Shown one piece after another: positions 43,638-52,474 of a DNA stretch of 64,000 nucleotides. Position 1 is the first letter of the stretch; every line of letters starts with the position of its first letter. The stretch is from Pseudomonas fluorescens (GTDB lineage Bacteria > Pseudomonadota > Gammaproteobacteria > Pseudomonadales > Pseudomonadaceae). Both the position numbers and the translations under genes were made by a program. The stretch is from positions 1 through 64,000 of the forward strand of contig NZ_CABVII010000002.1 in assembly GCF_902497995.1 (NCBI RefSeq), in the 5' to 3' direction. The notes under the pieces were generated by a model. It was not told the DNA's origin. It did not search any database and was given only the letters and a program-made list of their open reading frames with translations.

Positions 43638-45174
43638 GCAGCCTCCAGTGTTGTTCGGCGATACGTTGCAGGCACAGGCGCAATTCGCCTTCCAGGGCAC
43701 GGTCTTCGATGACCGGCGGGAAATCTTCAGCCAGCGCTTCGTGCATGGCGGCGAGTGCTGGCGGCAGTGGGCGTGCATCCTCGGCCTTGCTGCGCAGCCA
43801 GACGCCCTGGTTGGCGGCCAGCAGCGTGGCGGCGGCGACCTGTTCGGTCAGCTCCAGCACGCGGATCGCGTCCCGGGCGGCGATGGTGCCCATGCTGACC
43901 TTGTCCTGGTTGTGGCATTCGGTGGAGCGCGAAAAGACGCTGGCCGGCATGGTGTTTTTCAGCGCTTCGGCCGTCCAGGCGCTGGTGCCGATCTGCACCG
44001 CCTTGAAGCCGTGGTTGAGCATTGCCCGATCAGCCGTGGCGCCGGACAGGTTGCTTGGCAGACCATGGTTGTAACGCTCGTCCACCAGCAGCGCGAGCTG
44101 GCGGTCGAGCAGGTCGGCGACGTTGGCCACCAGGTTCTTCAGGCTGTCCATGGCGAATGCGATGTGGCCGCCATAGAAGTGCCCGCCGTGCAGCACGCGT
44201 TCGGCTTCGGCGTCGATGATCGGGTTGTCGTTGGCGCTGTTGAGCTCGATCTCGATGAACGAGCGCAGCCAGTTCAGGCTGTCCGCCAATACGCCGAGGA
44301 CGTGGGGCGCGCAACGCAGGGAATAACGGTCTTGCAGGCGATGCAAGGGCGCGGTCGGCGCGTCGATCGCCAGGTCCTTGCGCAGCCAGGCGGCGACTTG
44401 CATCTGCCCCGGATGCGGTTTGGCGGCGAACAGGCGCTCGTCGAAATGCTCCGGGTTGCCTTGCAGCGCGACCACGTTCAGCGCGGTGATGCGGGTCGCC
44501 AATTGCAGCAGGTAATCGGCGCGGGCAAAGGCCAGGCACGCTAGACCGGTCATGACCGCGGTGCCGTTCATCAGTGCCAGGGCTTCTTTCGGGCGCAGTA
44601 CCAGCGGTTGCCAACCGAGTTCGCGGTGCACGTCGGCGGCTTGTCGGCGTTCGCCGCGGAACATCACTTCACGCTCGCCGGACAAGGTCGCAGCGACATA
44701 GGACAGCGGCGTCAGATCACCGCTGGCACCCACCGAGCCTTCTTCCGGGATCAGCGGCAGGATGTCGTGTTCGAGGAAGGCCTGCAGGCGCTCCAGCAGT
44801 TCCACGCGCACCCCGGAGACCCCGTGGCACAACGACTGCAAACGCGCCGCCAGCACCGCGCGGGTGGCCTGGGCGTCGAGCAGTTTGCCCAGGCCGCAAC
44901 CGTGGAAGGTGTACAGGTGACGGGGCAGCGCCTCGACGTGATGCAAGGGCACCGCGACCACGCAAGAGTCGCCGTAACCGGTGGTCACGCCATAGATCAC
45001 CCCTTCCTTGTCCAGCAGGGAGTCGAGGAATCGCGCACCCTTGGCGATACGCTCACGGTACGTGGGGTCGCTTTGCAACTGCGTCGGCACCTGACGGTTG
45101 GCCAGGGCCAGCACGTCTTCGATGCGCAGAGGGAGTTCGCCGAAGGTTACCGGCTCAAGCGTTGGCGTCGTCAT
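43630..45174 (-). CDS. Aromatic amino acid / histidine ammonia-lyase family protein of the APE cluster
   Basis: 514 residues. The MIO prosthetic-group triad Ala150-Ser151-Gly152 is intact (GSVGASGDLTP), the catalytic loop Tyr is Y61 (VIYGVTTGYGD), and NDNPII is present near 317. By hand alignment the substrate-selectivity pair is Phe90-His91, unlike Ser-His of histidine, His-Leu of tyrosine or Phe-Leu of phenylalanine ammonia-lyases. It probably supplies a cinnamate- or coumarate-type starter for the aryl polyene. Overlaps the acyltransferase gene by 20 bases. Confidence 0.88.
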   Translation of the reverse strand: MTTPTLEPVTFGELPLRIEDVLALANRQVPTQLQSDPTYRERIAKGARFLDSLLDKEGVIYGVTTGYGDSCVVAVPLHHVEALPRHLYTFHGCGLGKLLDAQATRAVLAARLQSLCHGVSGVRVELLERLQAFLEHDILPLIPEEGSVGASGDLTPLSYVAATLSGEREVMFRGERRQAADVHRELGWQPLVLRPKEALALMNGTAVMTGLACLAFARADYLLQLATRITALNVVALQGNPEHFDERLFAAKPHPGQMQVAAWLRKDLAIDAPTAPLHRLQDRYSLRCAPHVLGVLADSLNWLRSFIEIELNSANDNPIIDAEAERVLHGGHFYGGHIAFAMDSLKNLVANVADLLDRQLALLVDERYNHGLPSNLSGATADRAMLNHGFKAVQIGTSAWTAEALKNTMPASVFSRSTECHNQDKVSMGTIAARDAIRVLELTEQVAAATLLAANQGVWLRSKAEDARPLPPALAAMHEALAEDFPPVIEDRALEGELRLCLQRIAEQHWRLHA

Positions 45175-46096
45175 CGGTCTTCCAGAAAGGGTAAAAGTTG
45201 AACCATTGTTGGGGCGCTTGCAGGCAATAGTGACTCAGGCGTTCGGCGTAGCGGGTCGCCCACTGATGAATGACCTGCTCGCGGTCGCTGCGCTTCCACA
45301 CCACGGCCTCGGTAAACGGTTCGAGGGTGACTCGATATTGGCCCGTCGGCTTCTTCAGGCACATCAGCAGATTGATCGGGCATTTGAGCAAACCGGCCAA
45401 TAACCACGGGCCCTGGGGGAAGGCGGCTTGATGGCCGAGAAAATCCACGGTCACGCTCCGCCCGCCGTGCAGCGGCACGCGATCGCCGGCAATCGCCAGC
45501 CATTCGCCGCGCTCCAGGCGCTCATGCAGTTGCAACATGATGACCGGGTCGAGCTCACTGACCTGGATCAACCGCAGGTTGGTCGCGCCCGCTTCACCCA
45601 GCAGACGATTGAATTGTTCGGCGTGCTTGGTGTGCACCAGTACGTTCATGGTGACCTTCTCGCCGATCTCCGCCAGTGCGCGGCAGACCTCGAGGTTGCC
45701 CAGGTGCGCACCCACCAGCATCTGCCCGCGTGTGCCGCGCAATTGATTGCGCAGCAGCGCCGGGTCGATGATTTCGATCTGCTCGATGCTCAGCTTGCCA
45801 TTCCACACATCGAGCTTGTCGAGCATGGAATCGGCAAAAGCCATGAACTGGCCAAACACCCGCCAATGGGTCGGGCGCAATTCAGTGCGACCGCTCCAGT
45901 CGGCGAGCCGTTGCTGGTATTGCCAGGCACTATGGCGGGCGCTGCGACCGAACAGGAAAAAGTACAGGACGATGCCGTACAACAACGGGCTCAACAGTCG
46001 ACGGCCAAGCACTTTGGCGCCGAACGCCGTGAGCTTCATCAACCAGAAACTGCCGCGTTCCTGGCGGTCGGCCCAGTGTCGCCGGTCTGCGCTCAT
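45155..46096 (-). CDS. LpxL/HtrB-like lysophospholipid acyltransferase of the APE cluster
   Basis: 313 residues from ATG 46096. An N-terminal membrane helix (about 33-50, LLSPLLYGIVLYFFLFG) precedes an acyltransferase domain with GAHLGNLEVCRAL (about 126-138) corresponding to the H-x4-E catalytic motif, and GDRVPLHGG (about 204-212). It probably attaches a fatty acyl or polyene chain to the glycosyl or lipid anchor. The start overlaps the glycosyltransferase stop by four bases. Confidence 0.87.
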   Translation of the reverse strand: MSADRRHWADRQERGSFWLMKLTAFGAKVLGRRLLSPLLYGIVLYFFLFGRSARHSAWQYQQRLADWSGRTELRPTHWRVFGQFMAFADSMLDKLDVWNGKLSIEQIEIIDPALLRNQLRGTRGQMLVGAHLGNLEVCRALAEIGEKVTMNVLVHTKHAEQFNRLLGEAGATNLRLIQVSELDPVIMLQLHERLERGEWLAIAGDRVPLHGGRSVTVDFLGHQAAFPQGPWLLAGLLKCPINLLMCLKKPTGQYRVTLEPFTEAVVWKRSDREQVIHQWATRYAERLSHYCLQAPQQWFNFYPFWKTDDDANA

Positions 46097-46827
46097 GCCC
46101 GCCACCGCTGCCAGAGGATCATCGGGGCCCGCACTAACATGCCGAAGAACAGGCGGGTGTGCATGCTCGTGATCAGCACGTTGTCGCGGAACATGCGGAA
46201 ATGCGAGACGCCGTCCAGCGGGTAGTGAACCCTGGTTTGCAGCCACTGCATCGGCAGATTGCGCCAGGCCAGGCGTACCAGAATGTCCGAGTCGAAGTCC
46301 ATGCGCTTGCCGATCTTCGCGGTGTCGATCAGTGCCAGGGTCGGCGGCAACGGATAGACGCGAAAGCCGCACATGGAATCGCGGACCTGCAAGGACAAGG
46401 TGTTGATCCAGACCATGACGTGAGTCAGGTAGCGGGCGTACAAGCGAGCTTTGGGTACGCTGGCATCGTACTTCGGATAACCGCAGATCACCGCCTCGGG
46501 ATGGATGCGCGATTGTTCGATGAAGGTCGCGACGTCCTGCAGGTCGTGCTGGCCGTCGGCATCTACCTGCAAGGCATGACTGAAACCCAGGCGCGAAGCT
46601 TCGCGCAAACCGGTCATGACGGCGGCGCCCTTGCCCTGGTTGGAGGCCAGTCGGATCAGGAACACCTTGTCGCGCCGGGCCAGTCGATCGAGCACTTTTG
46701 CGCAGGGTTGATCGCTGGCGTCGTCCACCAGAAGGCACGGCAAGCCGCTGGCGAGCACGGCATCGACCACCGTGGTGATGGCGGTTTCGTGGTTGTAGAC
46801 CGGGATGACGGCGCAGGGGTTATGCAT
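46093..46827 (-). CDS. Family 2 glycosyltransferase of the APE cluster
   Basis: 244 residues from ATG 46827 (GTG 46839 is possible). CAVIPVYNHETAI at the N-terminus, VDDAS and QVDADGQHD (about 87-95, DxD metal site) define a GT-A, dolichol-phosphate-mannose-synthase-like enzyme. In other APE systems GT2 and acyltransferase activities build the lipid-sugar part of the molecule. A REP doublet lies directly upstream. Confidence 0.9.
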   Translation of the reverse strand: MHNPCAVIPVYNHETAITTVVDAVLASGLPCLLVDDASDQPCAKVLDRLARRDKVFLIRLASNQGKGAAVMTGLREASRLGFSHALQVDADGQHDLQDVATFIEQSRIHPEAVICGYPKYDASVPKARLYARYLTHVMVWINTLSLQVRDSMCGFRVYPLPPTLALIDTAKIGKRMDFDSDILVRLAWRNLPMQWLQTRVHYPLDGVSHFRMFRDNVLITSMHTRLFFGMLVRAPMILWQRWRA

Positions 46828-46860
46828 GTTGGCGTACACCCCAAGGACCGAGGTGTCTTA

Positions 46861-46950
46861 TTCGCGAGCAAGCCCGCTCCCACAGGGGATTGCCGTATGG
46901 CGCAGATCCAGTGTGGGAGCGGCGGTGCGACGATTCGACTTGCTCGCGAA
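46861..46950. repeat. REP doublet between the ligase-dehydratase and glycosyltransferase genes
   Basis: Inverted arms 46861-46885 (TTCGCGAGCAAGCCCGCTCC) and 46912-46950 (long variant with GGCGGTGCGACGATTCGAC). It fills most of the 146-base gap in an otherwise overlapping operon. Confidence 0.87.
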
Positions 46951-46973
46951 TGAGTGCGCAGCACTCACCAAGG

Positions 46974-48656
46974 TTACACATCGCCTGAAGCCTCCAGCAA
47001 TATCCGCCCACTGGAACAGGTAGCGGTTTCATTGCGATAAGCGAAATACAGCTTGCCGCGTACCGGGTCAAAGCGCAGGTGCAGTTGGACTTCATCCCCC
47101 GGGCGCACCAATTGCTGGAACTTCAGCACTTCCATGCCGGCGAATTTTGCCGGCAGCGCCATCAATTGCTGGCCCAGCATAAGTGCCCACTCCACCTGCA
47201 CCACGCCCGGCAATACCGGCGCCCGGGGGAAATGGCCACTGAAGTAGGCGAGGTCCGGTGGCACCGCCAGTTGCAGGCTCCACTCGCCATCGACTTCGAC
47301 CTGTTCCAGCACTTCTGGCTCCTTTGGACGCGGCGCCAGCAGCAGGGCTTCAACGTCGGCCTGGGGCAGTTTGCCTTGGGCGCTCAGCGGCAGTTGCCGC
47401 AGCAGGCGCCAGCGGCGTGGCAGCGCAAGCGCTTCGCAATGCTGGCTCAGGTGCTGTCGCAGTTCGTGCGTGAGCGTACGCCGGCCCTGATTGCGCAAGG
47501 CATGCAGACCCTGTTCGCTGAGCACCAGCAGTGCACCCAGGGAGGCGCGGTTTTCCTGAACCACGCCGAGGCGCGCTTCGGCAACCCACTCGTGTTCCAT
47601 CAACGCCTGTTCCAGCATCGGCAGCGAGATACGTTTTTCTTCCAGTTTGACGATCCGGTCCAGTCGCCCGAGCAACTCGAAGCGGCCATCGGCGGCGATT
47701 CGCGCGGCATCCGCGGTGTGTTCGACATGACCGGGCGGCAAGTAGGGCGAGGCAATGAGCAGCGCGCCGTCACTGTCCTGGCTCAACTCGATGCCGGCAA
47801 AGGGCTGCCAGAGATCGTGTCCCTGCCGCCAGGCAATACCCCCGGTTTCCGAACTGCCGAAGATTTCCGTTGGCCATTGGTTCAAGCGTTTGTGCAAGCT
47901 GTGAGCGGCCTCGACCGGCAGCGCACCACCGGAGGAAAACACTCGCCGAACGGCACTCAAGGCCGGCCAGTCGAGATTGTCGCTCATGCGCTTGAGCAGC
48001 GCCGGGCTGGCGACCCAGGCAAATACCGGGTGTTCGCGGCTGGCGCGCTGCAAATCTTCCGGAAAAGCCAGTTGCCTGCGCATGAACGGGCGCCCGGCGC
48101 ACAAAGGCCACAACACCCGGAACAGCAGACCGTAGATGTGCTGGATGGCAACGCTGCCGATGATGCAGGCCTGACCCAGATCGGCGCCCCACAGATGCTC
48201 CAGCGCTTCGACTTCATTGGCCAGCTGGCGCAGGCTTTTGTCGATGCGCTTGGGTTCGCCGCTGGAACCGGACGTGCACAAGCTCAGCTGGCAGCGATCC
48301 AGATCCAGCGTGGCAGCGCTCAGTGGCGAATGCCGATAATCTCTCGGGTGTGCGTCGTCGACCTGATCGGTCAGCCACAGATCGACTTCCCTCGACCAGC
48401 GCTGGCGAGTCCGGGCTTGCAAGTCGGCAGGCAGCAGCACGCTGACCCCGGCACGCCAGGCGCCGAGCAGGGTAATCGCCAGGTCGGCGGCATCTTCGAG
48501 GTGCACGGCAATGCGCTGCACGCCCTGGGCCTGCAGGCTGGCGGCCAGGCTCAATGCCTGCTCGCACAGTTGCGCGTGATTCAGCGCCGGCCCTGCCGTC
48601 ACGGCACGTGCCGGCTGAGCCTTGAGCAACAGGTGCTCAAGTTTTGTCCAATTCAT
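46974..48656 (-). CDS. Fused AMP-dependent acyl ligase and ApeI-type dehydratase
   Basis: 560 residues. An adenylation domain (1 to about 450) has the P-loop TSGSSGEPK at 128-136, [12 protein letters not shown], and a C-terminal [15 protein letters not shown] hinge. A hotdog dehydratase (about 455-560) carries [13 protein letters not shown] with His475. The first half activates the aromatic acid and loads it on an ACP (ApeH role); the second forms double bonds (ApeI role). ATG 48656 overlaps the stop of the upstream gene by four bases. Confidence 0.9.
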   Translation of the reverse strand: MNWTKLEHLLLKAQPARAVTAGPALNHAQLCEQALSLAASLQAQGVQRIAVHLEDAADLAITLLGAWRAGVSVLLPADLQARTRQRWSREVDLWLTDQVDDAHPRDYRHSPLSAATLDLDRCQLSLCTSGSSGEPKRIDKSLRQLANEVEALEHLWGADLGQACIIGSVAIQHIYGLLFRVLWPLCAGRPFMRRQLAFPEDLQRASREHPVFAWVASPALLKRMSDNLDWPALSAVRRVFSSGGALPVEAAHSLHKRLNQWPTEIFGSSETGGIAWRQGHDLWQPFAGIELSQDSDGALLIASPYLPPGHVEHTADAARIAADGRFELLGRLDRIVKLEEKRISLPMLEQALMEHEWVAEARLGVVQENRASLGALLVLSEQGLHALRNQGRRTLTHELRQHLSQHCEALALPRRWRLLRQLPLSAQGKLPQADVEALLLAPRPKEPEVLEQVEVDGEWSLQLAVPPDLAYFSGHFPRAPVLPGVVQVEWALMLGQQLMALPAKFAGMEVLKFQQLVRPGDEVQLHLRFDPVRGKLYFAYRNETATCSSGRILLEASGDV

Positions 48657-49198
48657 GGGTGGCCTCGTACCCGTTGTCGCATGAGCCATTCAATGGCAAA
48701 CAGCAGGCCCATCAATCCGTAGGAGATCAAACCGGTATACAACATCCACCACTTCAGCGGCGCCCAGAGTGTCAGGGCGGCGGCGAGCAAACCGTTACAG
48801 AGGAAGAACACACACCAGACGATGGTCACCTGGCGGGTATAAACAATCGCCTTCGCCGGCAGCTGCGGTTCACGCAGTCGCGCCAGCCGTTCGACCATCG
48901 GCGGGCCGTATTTCAGGCTCAGCCCAAACAGCGCGAGCATGAACGCGCTGATCAGTACCGGGTACCAGCGCAGCAACAGCGGGCTGTCCGACAGAGCCAG
49001 TAGCAGACAGAAAGCGATCGCGCCCATCGCCATCCACAGGCTGCCGGGCTTGCGCGCACCGAGCAGGGCCCGGGCCAGCCACAGGCTGCCCAGCAGCAGG
49101 CCGAACTGCCACGGGGCGAAATGCTCCATGCCGAAATACACCGCAAAGGGGTACAGCAGGCCCGCCAGCAGCAGGCCAAGGCCGATCAATCGACTCAT
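48653..49198 (-). CDS. Small membrane protein of the APE cluster (COG4648 type)
   Basis: 181 residues with about six hydrophobic helices (LGLLLAGLLYPFAVYFG, FGLLLGSLWLARALLG and others) and a conserved polar loop LREPQLPAKAIVYTRQVTIVWC at about 107-128. COG4648-type proteins of unknown function are standard members of APE clusters next to the ACPs. Four-base overlaps on both sides. Confidence 0.8.
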   Translation of the reverse strand: MSRLIGLGLLLAGLLYPFAVYFGMEHFAPWQFGLLLGSLWLARALLGARKPGSLWMAMGAIAFCLLLALSDSPLLLRWYPVLISAFMLALFGLSLKYGPPMVERLARLREPQLPAKAIVYTRQVTIVWCVFFLCNGLLAAALTLWAPLKWWMLYTGLISYGLMGLLFAIEWLMRQRVRGHP

Positions 49199-49449
49199 GC
49201 GGCCGGGTGAACCAGACGATAGACCGCCTCGACCACGTCGCTGACGGTACGCACTGACTTGAATTCTTCGGCGGCGATTTTCTTGCCGGTCTGGCGTTTG
49301 ATGTGATCGATCAGGTCGACTGCGTCGATGCTGTCGATTTCCAGGTCCTGGTACAGGTTTGATTCGAGGCTCACACGCTCAGGGTCCAACTCGAAGAGTT
49401 CGACCATGGCATCGCGCAGGGTGTTGAAAATTGCTTCACGAGTTTGCAT
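49195..49449 (-). CDS. Acyl carrier protein (APE)
   Basis: 84-residue ACP with the phosphopantetheine serine at 40 (EIDSIDAVDLIDHI). It carries the growing aryl polyene chain. The phosphopantetheinyl transferase needed to activate it is not in the cluster. Nine bases after the other ACP gene; overlaps the next gene by four. Confidence 0.93.
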   Translation of the reverse strand: MQTREAIFNTLRDAMVELFELDPERVSLESNLYQDLEIDSIDAVDLIDHIKRQTGKKIAAEEFKSVRTVSDVVEAVYRLVHPAA

Positions 49450-49458
49450 GGTCCGGTC

Positions 49459-49734
49459 TCAAGCTGCCTGTTTTGCGGTGACGAACGCCGCAAGGCTCGC
49501 CACATTGCTGAAGTGATTGCGCGTGTCCTTGGCGTCGGCGTCGATCTTGATGCCGTACTTTTTCTGGATCGCCAGGCCTAGTTCCAGGGCGTCGACCGAA
49601 TCCAGGCCCAGGCCTTCGCCAAACAGCGTCTGGTCATCGCCAATGTCGTCGACGCTGATATCTTCAAGGCCCAAGGCGTCGATGATCAGTTCTTTGATTT
49701 CCTGCTTGAGACTAAGAGTGTGTAGTTCGCTCAT
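49459..49734 (-). CDS. Acyl carrier protein (APE)
   Basis: 91-residue ACP with the phosphopantetheine serine at 46 (GLGLDSVDALEL). Two ACPs side by side are typical of APE clusters (ApeE/ApeF in E. coli), where one carries the starter or extended chain. It overlaps the acyltransferase gene by 23 bases. Confidence 0.93.
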   Translation of the reverse strand: MSELHTLSLKQEIKELIIDALGLEDISVDDIGDDQTLFGEGLGLDSVDALELGLAIQKKYGIKIDADAKDTRNHFSNVASLAAFVTAKQAA

Positions 49735-50524
49735 CTTCGGCGAGCTCCTTGATAAAGTAATGGTGCAGATAATCGTTGAGCTTGCGCGACGCCTGAGGAG
49801 CAGGGCCCAGCGCAGCGAAGGCTTGTGGGTCTATATCGGCCCCGACACGGAAACTGAAGTGCACGCGGCGTTTGGGGATCCGATACCAAGGCTCGGCCTT
49901 GGTCAATGTGGTGGGGTTGACCTTGATGATCACCGGGGTGAGGATTTTCGCACCGCGCAATGCGATCGCCGCCGCACCCCGATGAAAGGCCGGCGCATGG
50001 CCTGGCCGGGTGCGCGTGCCTTCGGGGAAAATGATCAGGGTCTGGCCGCTTTTCAGCGCATCCGCCGCCGCATCGAGCATGTCCATACTGCCATCGTTGC
50101 TGATGTATTCAGTGCGGCGCAGCGGATCGCGGGTAAAGGGGTTCTCCCACAGGCTTTGCTTGACCACGCAATTGGCATGGCGCACCAGGCCGATCAGGAA
50201 CACGACGTCGATCAGCGACGGGTGGTTGGCGATGATCATCTGCCCGGGTCGACCGAGCTTTTCAGCACCCTGGATGTCGTAGGTCAGCACGCCGGCGCGG
50301 GCCATGAAACGGACGAAAAACCAGAAACATCTACTGACAGTTTGCCGGGCCCGCAGCCGATGCTTGCGGGCATCGCCGGGCAGGCAGCTCAGCAGTGGAA
50401 AAACCACCAGGCGCAGGCACACCCCGCCCAACCCGAACAGGGTGAAGCTTGCAGCGGTAGCCAGCAGGCGCCAGTAATAGGCGTCGCGGTTTTTATCTGT
50501 TACAGGTTGCGTTGCCAGGTCCAT
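49712..50524 (-). CDS. 1-acyl-glycerol-3-phosphate acyltransferase-like enzyme (APE)
   Basis: 270 residues. A membrane helix (about 25-48) precedes a PlsC domain with H101-x4-D106 (ANHPSLIDVVFL) and FPEGTRTRPG at about 166-175. It probably joins the polyene chain to a glycerol- or sugar-based lipid. It overlaps both neighbours by more than 20 bases. Confidence 0.9.
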   Translation of the reverse strand: MDLATQPVTDKNRDAYYWRLLATAASFTLFGLGGVCLRLVVFPLLSCLPGDARKHRLRARQTVSRCFWFFVRFMARAGVLTYDIQGAEKLGRPGQMIIANHPSLIDVVFLIGLVRHANCVVKQSLWENPFTRDPLRRTEYISNDGSMDMLDAAADALKSGQTLIIFPEGTRTRPGHAPAFHRGAAAIALRGAKILTPVIIKVNPTTLTKAEPWYRIPKRRVHFSFRVGADIDPQAFAALGPAPQASRKLNDYLHHYFIKELAEDERTTHS

Positions 50525-51225
50525 ACACGATTTTTCCAGGCATGTTGGCAGGTAGTCTGCTGGCCGAGCAGGGTACGCAAGAGATCAAGGGCATGGGGCC
50601 AGTGGGCTTTGGACAACGCATCCGGGTTGCTGTTCAGGGACAGCTGCCAGTCATTGCCCGGAGTAATCAGCAGGCCGACCGCGTAAGGGAACGGCACATC
50701 GTCGATCCAGGTGGAATAGGCTTGGGGTGGCTGCTCTTCGGTAACCACCAGCAGGACTGCCGTCGCACCTTCGGCAAGCAATGCCGCGGCCTCTAGCATG
50801 CCGTGTTCAAGGCCGTCTCCGGCTGCCGCAAGGGCGGTCATCTCACTGGTTTCGCCACGCATGATCGACCACAGGCCGATCACCGCGTTGTGCACCGACA
50901 GGCTGAACTGGGTAGGGGACAGCGGTTGATCGGCCGCCAGTTCGCTGAGGATTTCAAAGGTGCGCGGGGTTTCGCCGTGGCGGGAAATAAAGACCAACGG
51001 CAAGTCCTGACGCCCCTCTGCCAATGGCCAGCCAACACTGAATGCCATCCGCGCCAGGCGGCTGAGTCGCCGGCGCTGCATGGCCGGTAGAAAAGAGACG
51101 TCGGGGGCGGCATCGCTGCCCGGGAGCACGACCGGTTGTCGGCACCAGGCCTGCCAATCGTCCACGCTTTCGAGCCCAGGGGCCCACGCGCGCCATTGGG
51201 CGATGTTGAAGTTAATCACAGACAT
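50500..51225 (-). CDS. Beta-ketoacyl synthase chain-length-factor-like protein (APE)
   Basis: 241 residues with the N-terminal half of a thiolase fold only. At the nucleophile position it reads SVHNAVIGLWSIM, with no Cys, so it is not a condensing enzyme by itself. ApeC-type partners in E. coli form a heterodimer with a ketosynthase and set polyene length. It is the first gene of the minus-strand operon; GGGA precedes the ATG. Confidence 0.88.
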   Translation of the reverse strand: MSVINFNIAQWRAWAPGLESVDDWQAWCRQPVVLPGSDAAPDVSFLPAMQRRRLSRLARMAFSVGWPLAEGRQDLPLVFISRHGETPRTFEILSELAADQPLSPTQFSLSVHNAVIGLWSIMRGETSEMTALAAAGDGLEHGMLEAAALLAEGATAVLLVVTEEQPPQAYSTWIDDVPFPYAVGLLITPGNDWQLSLNSNPDALSKAHWPHALDLLRTLLGQQTTCQHAWKNRVWTWQRNL

Positions 51226-51313
51226 TCATCCCGCCCCTGCGGGCTTCCTTGACGCGGTGAATCGCAAAAACAGCGACAGACGCTACCGTGGCGCATTACG
51301 CCGAGTGGCGCGC

Positions 51314-51342
51314 ATTATCGCGGTGCGGCGAGCCCGTAGCAA
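51314..51342 (-). promoter_or_regulatory. Candidate sigma-70 promoter of the APE operon
   Basis: On the minus strand TTGCTA (51337-51342), a 17-base spacer and GATAAT (51314-51319) give four and five matches to consensus. The start would be near 51307, about 80 bases before the first gene. The rest of 51226-51577 holds no repeat or RNA that I recognise, and no convincing promoter for the divergent ParA gene. Confidence 0.5.
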
Positions 51343-51577
51343 ATGCTGGTTACATTTTGCTCAACAAACGGACCGGTTGGTGCGCATCGAGCTTCGTATG
51401 GCCATTATCCATAGTGCGTCTGTCATGTCTGTCGGCTCATTTTGCGATCAGTGCATGACTTCGCCGCTTTTTCATCAAGAGATCGCACCTGACTGTGTAG
51501 TCCCTTTACCGGCGAGGTAGCTAAGCAGCGCCGTGGACTACTACACTCGTCATTCTTTGATACACGGAGGTTTTGAC

Positions 51578-52348
51578 ATGCGGCGCGTGGTGTTCAATCA
51601 GAAAGGTGGCGTAGGCAAATCGAGCATTGCCTGCAATCTGGCGGCGGTCAGCGCCAGCGAGGGTTATCGCACCTTATTGGTGGATCTCGATGCCCAGGCC
51701 AACTCCACTCAGTACCTGACAGGGCTCACCGGCAATGACATTCCGATGGGCATTGCCGATTTCTTCAAGCAGACGCTGTCTTCCGGGCCGTTCTCGAAAA
51801 AAAGCCAGGTCGATATCTACGAAACCCCGTTCGACAACCTCCACGTCATCACTGCCACGGCCGAGTTGGCTGACTTGCAGCCCAAGCTTGAGGCCAAGCA
51901 CAAGATCAACAAGCTGCGTAAATTGCTCGAGGAACTGGACGGCGACTACGACCGCATCTATCTCGATACGCCGCCAGCTTTGAATTTTTATGCCGTTTCG
52001 GCATTGATCGCCGCTGATCGCGTGCTGATCCCCTTCGATTGCGACAGTTTCTCGCGTCAGGCGCTGTACGGCCTGCTGGCGGAGATCGAAGAATTGAAGG
52101 ATGACCACAATGAAGGGCTGGAAGTCGAAGGCATAGTCGTCAACCAGTTCCAGGCCCGTGCCAGCCTGCCCCAGCAAATGCTCGACGAACTGATTGCCGA
52201 GGGGTTGCCGGTGCTGCCGGTGTATCTGGGCAGTTCGGTGCGCATGCGTGAGTCGCATCAGGCCAACACGCCGCTGATCCATCTCGATCCGCGGCACAAG
52301 CTGACCCAGCAGTTCGTCGATTTGCACAACCTTCTCGAAAACACCTGA
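51578..52348 (+). CDS. Orphan ParA-family ATPase
   Basis: 256 residues. The deviant Walker A KGGVGKSS is at 9-16, with [12 protein letters not shown] (about 32-43) and [11 protein letters not shown] (about 127-137). ATG 51578 has GGAGG seven bases ahead. No ParB or centromere repeats lie nearby, so it is not a plasmid partition cassette; P. aeruginosa has a similar solitary gene at this place (PA5028, from memory). Cargo unknown. Confidence 0.9.
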   Translation: MRRVVFNQKGGVGKSSIACNLAAVSASEGYRTLLVDLDAQANSTQYLTGLTGNDIPMGIADFFKQTLSSGPFSKKSQVDIYETPFDNLHVITATAELADLQPKLEAKHKINKLRKLLEELDGDYDRIYLDTPPALNFYAVSALIAADRVLIPFDCDSFSRQALYGLLAEIEELKDDHNEGLEVEGIVVNQFQARASLPQQMLDELIAEGLPVLPVYLGSSVRMRESHQANTPLIHLDPRHKLTQQFVDLHNLLENT

Positions 52349-52355
52349 TGACCCA

Positions 52356-52445
52356 TGTGGGAGCGGGCTTGCTCGCGAATACGGTGTGTCAGTCACCATA
52401 GATGTCGACTGATAAACCGTATTCGCGAGCAAGCCCGCTCCCACA
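52356..52445. repeat. REP doublet (REPIN) after the ParA gene
   Basis: A perfect 30-bp inverted repeat (52356-52385 and 52416-52445) containing GGGAGCGGGCTTGCTCGCGAA. The centre carries GATGTCGACTGA, also found in the element at 63450-63539. Confidence 0.92.
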
Positions 52446-52474
52446 ATTGGTTCTCGGTGGCTATGACAGTGTGG

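Noticed and set aside
43638..43778. Longer start for the thioesterase inside the ammonia-lyase gene
   Set aside because: The extra 47 residues are the complementary-frame reading of the lyase tail; the 4HBT domain begins right after ATG 43637, which has GGAGG.
51578..52348. ParA gene as a sign of an integrated plasmid
   Set aside because: No ParB, replication gene or centromere repeats nearby, and the same solitary gene is core in this genus as far as I recall.
52356..52445. Repeats considered as a CRISPR array
   Set aside because: Repeats occur as isolated inverted pairs far apart, not as regularly spaced direct repeats, and no cas gene is present.
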